From JALORV01 sp963754065 (lineage in GTDB: Bacteria > Pseudomonadota > Gammaproteobacteria > Burkholderiales > Burkholderiaceae_F): a DNA stretch of 64,000 nucleotides. Within the stretch, counting starts at the first letter, position 1, and every line of letters begins with the position of its first letter. The DNA is taken from assembly GCA_963754065.1 (NCBI GenBank), contig CAVWFH010000009.1, positions 62,001 through 126,000 of the forward strand. The letters run 5' to 3'. Shown here in pieces: positions 62,572-64,000 of this stretch. The translations under genes were made by a program, and so were the position numbers. The notes under the pieces were generated by a model. It worked only from the letters and a program-made list of their open reading frames with translations. It did not search any database and had not been told where the DNA came from.

Positions 62572-62975
62572 GTCGAAAATCGCCGGGCCGTAACGATCTG
62601 CTGCCCAGCCACACGGTACGGGCACTGCGTGGCCTTGATCCGCTGGCACTGCGCGACTGGGCGCAGCGCACGGGCCAGCGCCTGATCGAGATCGATCTCG
62701 GCGGCTGCAGCGACAAGCCGTCGGTGCTGCGCGCGATTGCCAAGGCATTCGCGCTACCGGCGTGGTTCGGGATGAATCTCGATGCGCTCTACGATGCCCT
62801 CACCGACTTGCGCGACACGCAGCCGGCGTCTGGCTATGTGGTCTTGCTTGACCACCTGCCGCACACGGGAGAATTTGGTGACGAGCAGCGTGACGCGCTG
62901 CTCGACGTTTTCCGCGACGTGGTCGACGATTTTGCCGAAGCGAAGACTCCGTTCCGCGTCCTCTATCGGGACTGA
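62568..62975 (+). CDS. Barstar family RNase inhibitor
   Basis: This is a 135-residue cytoplasmic protein with a 45-residue N-terminal extension and a barstar domain. The inhibitor helix LPAWFGMNLDALYDALTDL (64-81) carries Asn70, Asp72, Tyr75 and Asp76, equivalent to the barnase-contacting face of barstar. It would neutralise the adjacent RNase before export. ATG 62568 has GAGGGA upstream, from the repeat. It converges on the YidB-like gene with 16 bp between stops. Confidence 0.9.
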   Translation: MSRKSPGRNDLLPSHTVRALRGLDPLALRDWAQRTGQRLIEIDLGGCSDKPSVLRAIAKAFALPAWFGMNLDALYDALTDLRDTQPASGYVVLLDHLPHTGEFGDEQRDALLDVFRDVVDDFAEAKTPFRVLYRD

Positions 62976-62991
62976 TCCAGCAGGGACTGAC

Positions 62992-63420
62992 CTACCCCCG
63001 CGGCATCATGTTCGACAGCTCGGCCAGCGCGCTGTCGATACCCGTGGCCGGCACCTGGCCTCCGGGCGTAAGTTGATCGATCAACTGCGGCAGCATCTCG
63101 GCCAGCCCACCGGACAACTGGCTGGGATCCAGGCCACTGTTCGCGGCCATCTGCTGCATCTGGCCCTGCCCGAAGACCTGCATCAGTTGCTCGGGCGAGA
63201 TGGGCAGATTCTGTCCGGACGATATCCACGAGTTCATCTGTGGCCCGAGGCCGGCTTGTTGAAACTGTTCGATCAGCGCTGACAGACCGCCTCCCTGGCC
63301 ACCGGATTGACCACCGCCAGCAAGCATTTGCAGCGCGATCTGCAGCAGGGGATTGGCCGCCTGGCCGCCACCGGCCGACTGACCGGTCATTCCGGAAAGA
63401 ATCGAGTCAAGCAAACCCAT
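62992..63420 (-). CDS. YidB family (DUF937) protein
   Basis: This is a 142-residue protein of the YidB/DUF937 type: MGLLDSILSGMTGQ start, Gly/Gln-rich segment (18-45), a helical QFQQAGLGPQMNSWISSGQN segment (quoted in full 20 residues) and the SPEQLMQVFG element. Function is not established. It is 61 bp downstream of rsmE on the same strand. Confidence 0.88.
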   Translation of the reverse strand: MGLLDSILSGMTGQSAGGGQAANPLLQIALQMLAGGGQSGGQGGGLSALIEQFQQAGLGPQMNSWISSGQNLPISPEQLMQVFGQGQMQQMAANSGLDPSQLSGGLAEMLPQLIDQLTPGGQVPATGIDSALAELSNMMPRG

Positions 63421-63481
63421 GGAGCCTCCGAGCTTCAGTGTGGGATGAATGACATGCCGCGCCGAGCGGCACGACGCCTGT

Positions 63482-64000
63482 CTACCGCAGGTCTCCGGCC
63501 AGCACCTGAATTGCAGTGAGCCCGGCCAGGCCAGCGGTCTCCGTGCGAAGAATACGCGGACCCAAACGAACCGGACGGAAATGGAGACTTGCGGCGAGCG
63601 TTAGCTCGCGTTCGTCGAGGCCGCCTTCCGGACCCACCGCCAATGCGAAGCGATCGACACCGGCCAGCGCGTCCGCCGCGGACTGGCCCGAGTGCGGATC
63701 CAGCAGCACGCCGCGGCTGCCGTCCGCAAGTGCGAGTTCGAGTCCCTGCTGCAGTGTCGCCGCCGCGCGTATGCCGGGAACGCGATTGCGTCCGCTCTGG
63801 CAGCAGGCCGCCACAATGATCTCCTGGAGGCGCCACAGGCGCCGGCTGCGCCGCGATTCGTCGAGTTGCACGACGCTGCGCACGGTCGGGACCAGGATCA
63901 GAGCTGCAACCCCCAGTTCGACGGCCTTCTCGACAGTCCACTCGAGCTTGTCGGTGGCGACCCAGGCCTGCACCAGGGTGATGGCAATTGGCGACTCGCG
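63482..64000 (-). CDS. rsmE: 16S rRNA m3U1498 methyltransferase RsmE, C-terminal part
   Basis: RsmE methylates U1498 in 16S rRNA. Only the 3-prime part of the gene, about 172 codons, is in the window; the frame is open through the right edge. The SPOUT-type methyltransferase end is intact, with ALAVGPEGGLDERE and RLGPRILRTETAGLAGL, the knotted SAM-binding loops of the family, and TDKLEWTVEKAVELGV upstream of them. Confidence 0.93.
   Translation of the reverse strand, partial: RESPIAITLVQAWVATDKLEWTVEKAVELGVAALILVPTVRSVVQLDESRRSRRLWRLQEIIVAACCQSGRNRVPGIRAAATLQQGLELALADGSRGVLLDPHSGQSAADALAGVDRFALAVGPEGGLDERELTLAASLHFRPVRLGPRILRTETAGLAGLTAIQVLAGDLR

Overview
The window is about 64 kb of GC-rich chromosomal DNA that fits a Betaproteobacterium; I cannot place it below class. 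The evidence is gene order and family content: the end of the division cluster (ftsA-ftsZ, then lpxC, a DciA/DUF721 gene, an M23 peptidase, secA, argJ); a pilBCD-coaE-zapD-yacG string; ispB divergent from rplU-rpmA-obgE-proB; proS, a lytic transglycosylase and ffh; a cytochrome c assembly-like gene followed by pilSR-ampD-nrdAB; two lysine/alanine-rich histone H1-like genes, one with the WPFP-type C-terminus; accBC-prmA-DUF3426; and mpl, tonB-aroE, mtgA, mgtE, ubiD and maeB. There is no rRNA, CRISPR array, insertion sequence, phage or integrase. Nearly all of it is vertically inherited core genome.

Layout: 1-8.2 kb holds cell division, lipid A and cell wall genes and secretion (ftsA end, ftsZ, DUF2189, lpxC, dciA, M23, secA). 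8.3-11.4 kb is a coupled operon (argJ, DUF815 ATPase, Nudix-ThiE fusion). 11.4-18.4 kb on the minus strand holds yacG, zapD, coaE and the type IV pilus genes pilDCB, then a CNNM/CorC-like protein. A tRNA-Pro(CGG) and a frameshifted ispB follow. 20-23 kb is rplU, rpmA, obgE, proB. rppH and proS diverge at 23.5 kb. 25-32 kb holds a lytic transglycosylase, ffh, a YpjD-like protein, pilS, pilR and ampD. 32.3-36.7 kb is ribonucleotide reductase under an NrdR-type promoter. 37-38 kb holds two H1-like proteins. 38-45.7 kb is mainly a minus-strand set (PfkB kinase, DUF3426, prmA, accC, accB, aroQ, a TlpA-like thioredoxin, a nucleotidyltransferase-like protein). 45.8-51.6 kb is a tightly overlapping operon: mpl, YqiA-like esterase, a FabG-like reductase, ybaK, marC, an RNase II-family protein. 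51.7-64 kb holds tonB-like, aroE, mtgA, mgtE, a KTSC protein, ubiD, a second lytic transglycosylase, maeB, a barnase-like RNase with a barstar, a YidB-like protein and the end of rsmE.

Many genes are translationally coupled through ATGA, GTGA or TGATG overlaps. The window joins envelope growth (ftsZ, lpxC, mpl, mtgA, ampD, lytic transglycosylases) with type IV pilus assembly and regulation (pilBCD, pilSR) and dNTP, CoA, fatty acid and aromatic amino acid synthesis.

The least ordinary items are small: a roughly 110-nt minus-strand RNA candidate at 59.35-59.46 kb with a CU-rich anti-Shine-Dalgarno stretch; a lipobox-bearing RNase separated from its barstar by a repeat-built 51-codon reading frame coupled at both ends; a long leader before the second lytic transglycosylase with mutually exclusive hairpins; a three-copy dispersed hairpin repeat, one copy of which supplies the C-terminus of a DUF2189 protein; paired NrdR boxes before nrdA; a 45-residue H1-like peptide gene; and a frameshift in ispB.
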